64,000 nucleotides of DNA from Arion vulgaris (lineage: Eukaryota > Mollusca > Gastropoda > Stylommatophora > Arionidae), in contig CM036753.1 of NCBI GenBank assembly GCA_020796225.1, positions 930,001 to 994,000 on the forward strand, in the 5' to 3' direction. The notes under the pieces are model-generated. The model was not told the origin of the DNA. It made no database searches and saw only the letters and a list, made by a program, of their open reading frames with translations. The translations under genes were made by a program, and so were the position numbers. Positions 57,501 to 60,500 of the stretch are shown here, piece after piece. Within the stretch, counting starts at the first letter, position 1; every line of letters starts with the position of its first letter.

Positions 57501-60500
57501 CGAATTGCTTGTTGGATGCACTGCTCCATGCTGCAATGCCGTACTCCAGGACGGGTCGCACTCTTCCAGAGTAGAGTGTTTTGAGGACTCTGGTGTTTGC
57601 TCCCACGTGGAGCCTGCGAGTTTGCACATCATCGTGAGCCTGTGTCTTGCTTTTGCCGTAGCATTTTCGATTTGGGGACACCAAGTCAGTTTTCAGTCGA
57701 GTGTGACTCCAAGGTACGTTGGGGTGTTGCTTTCTGGAAGATCTTGCCCATTGACTTTAAGCTTAATTTTGTGATTCTGGTTGTTCTGGGAGAACACAGT
57801 GTAGGTTTTTTTTGAAGGGTGTGGCATTCTGTCTCCAGCCAGACTGTGTTGTGACATGTGTGGCATTCTGTCTCCGACCAGACTGCATTGTGACATGTGT
57901 GGCATTCTGTCTCCAGCCAGACTGCATTGTGACATGTGTGGCATTCTGTCTCCAACCAGACTGCATTGTGACATGTGTGGCATTCTGTCTCCAACCAGAC
58001 TGCATTATGATATGTGTGGCATTCTGTCTCCAACCAGACTGCATTATGATATGTGTGGCATTCTGTCTCCGACCAGACTGCGTTGTGATATGTGTGGCAT
58101 TCTGTCTCCAACCAGACTGCATTGTGACATGTGTGGCATTCTGTCTCCAACCAGACTGCATTATGATATGTGTGGCATTCTGTCTCCAACCAGACTGTGT
58201 TGGGACATGTGTGGCATTCTGTCTCCAACCAGACTGTGTTGTGACACATGTGTGGCATTCTGTCTCCAACCAGACTGTGTTGTGACATGTGTGGCATTCT
58301 GTCTCCAACCAGACTGCATTGGTCACAACCATAACTTTCATAGTCATGCTACTTGTCACAACAAAACATTGCTCTCTTTTTTGTAACAACTCTCCCATTT
58401 CACTAAGATAGAAATGCCTATGTTTTGCACAATTGATGAACAACCGACTAATCCGTGTAAACAATAATGTCCCTCTATGAGATTCTCACTGACAAATGCC
58501 TGCACTTCCTGATGTCCATCTATGCGATTCTCACTGACAAATGCCTGCACTTCTGATGTCCATCTATGAGATTCTCACTGACAAATGCCTGCACTTCCTG
58601 ATGTCCATCTATGAGATTCTCACTGACAAATGCCTGCACTTCCTGATGTCCATCTATGAGATTCTCACTGACAAATGCCTGCACTTCTGATGACCCTCTA
58701 TGAGATTCTCACTGACAAATGCTTGCACTTCCTGATGTCCCTCTATGAGATTCTCACTGACAAATGCCTGCACTTCCTGATGTCCCTCTATGAGATTCTC
58801 ACTGACAAATGCCTGCACTTCTGATGTCCATCTATGAGATTCTCACTGACAAATGCTTGCACTTCCTGATGTCCCTCTATGAGATTCTCACTGACAAATG
58901 CTTGCACTTCCTGATGTCCCTCTATGAGATTCTCACTGACAAATGCCTGCACTTCCTGATGTCCCTCTATGAGATTCTCACTGACAAATACCTGCACTTC
59001 CTGATGTCCCTCTATGAGATTCTCACTGACAAATGCCTGCACTTCCTGATGTCCATCTATGAGATTCTCACTGACAAATGCCTGCACTTCTGATGACCCT
59101 CTATGAGATTCTCACTGACAAATGCCTGCACTTCTGATGACCCTCTATGAGATTCTCACTGACAAATACCTGCACTTCTGATGACCCTCTATGAGATTCT
59201 CACTGACAAATACCTGCACTTCTGATGACCCTCTATGAGATTCTCACTGACAAATACCTGCACTTCTGATGACCCTCTATGAGATTCTCACTGACAAATA
59301 CCTGCACTTCTGATGTCCATCTATGAGATTCTCACTGACAAATACCTGCACTTCTGATGACCCTCTATGAGATTCTCACTGACAAATACCTGCACTTCTG
59401 ATGACCCTCTATGAGATTCTCACTGACAAATGCCTGCACTTCTGATGACCCTCTATGAGATTCTCACTGACAAATACCTGCACTTCTGATGACCCTCTAT
59501 GAGATTCTCACTGACAAATACCTGCACTTCTGATGACCCTCTATGAGATTCTCACTGACAAATACCTGCACTTCCTGATGTCCCTCTACATGGTTTTGGT
59601 TTGACTTTCTGAAGTGTACTAGGGACTTGACAGGAGATCAGTGAGTTTATTTGCACTTTTAACCCAGGCTCTATATGCTTCAGTGAACACACAAATTGAA
59701 TGACATCCTCTGCCCAATACAACTTTGTCTTTCTTTGTGTTTTAGTTGCCTTTTGTTTTTACTTTATTTCCTCATACAGTGACTATGCTTATTGTCAGTG
59801 CAGACGACGTTGTGATTTACACGGATGGATCGGTAGTTCGTCACCTGCAAGCTCATGTGGCAGAATGGTCAAGGAAGCCAGTGGTGCATTTAGTATTTCA
59901 ACAAACAGCATGACAATGGAGGTACTGGCGGTGACCAATGCACTACTCTGGCTAGAGTCACAAAACTACACTCATGCATGTATTCTGAGTGACTCATTGA
60001 GTATGATCCGAAAGGTGGAGGCCGGTTCAGTGCGCAGGCAATGGACTGAATCACTGCAGGCGTCAACAATTTGCAGAATTACATTTGTCTTTGTTCCGGG
60101 ACACATGGGTGTCGTTGGCAATGAGAGAGCAGACAGACTGGCTGGCTCTGCCGCTATATCAGAGGGCCAGCCAATGGACAGAGCTGACATCGTGAACGCC
60201 CTCATAGAGCGTAGCCTCAGAGAAGACCTTCATCTAAACCAATCCATGTCAACTACTAGATTGCGAAAACTGGGTTTGAAGATTGGTGTGGCAAGAAAAG
60301 AATGGTACAGCAGGTATACGAGTCGGCTCATCAATCAAAATAGAACTGGTACGGTCAGTCGCTGGACGCTGTTGGAGATATTGCAAAGGAGATCGGAGCA
60401 CCTATGGACATGTCCGGAGTGCAATGAAGATATTCGAAACTGAAACTGTCAGTGCCGATATGAACGTACATATGTGCTTGATATATCTGCGCTCTAATCC

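Noticed and set aside
57686..58464. ORFs of about 200 codons on both strands with Cys/His-rich repeats
   Set aside because: Translation of the 39-bp unit; the Cys/His pattern is a by-product and does not form a real zinc-finger spacing.
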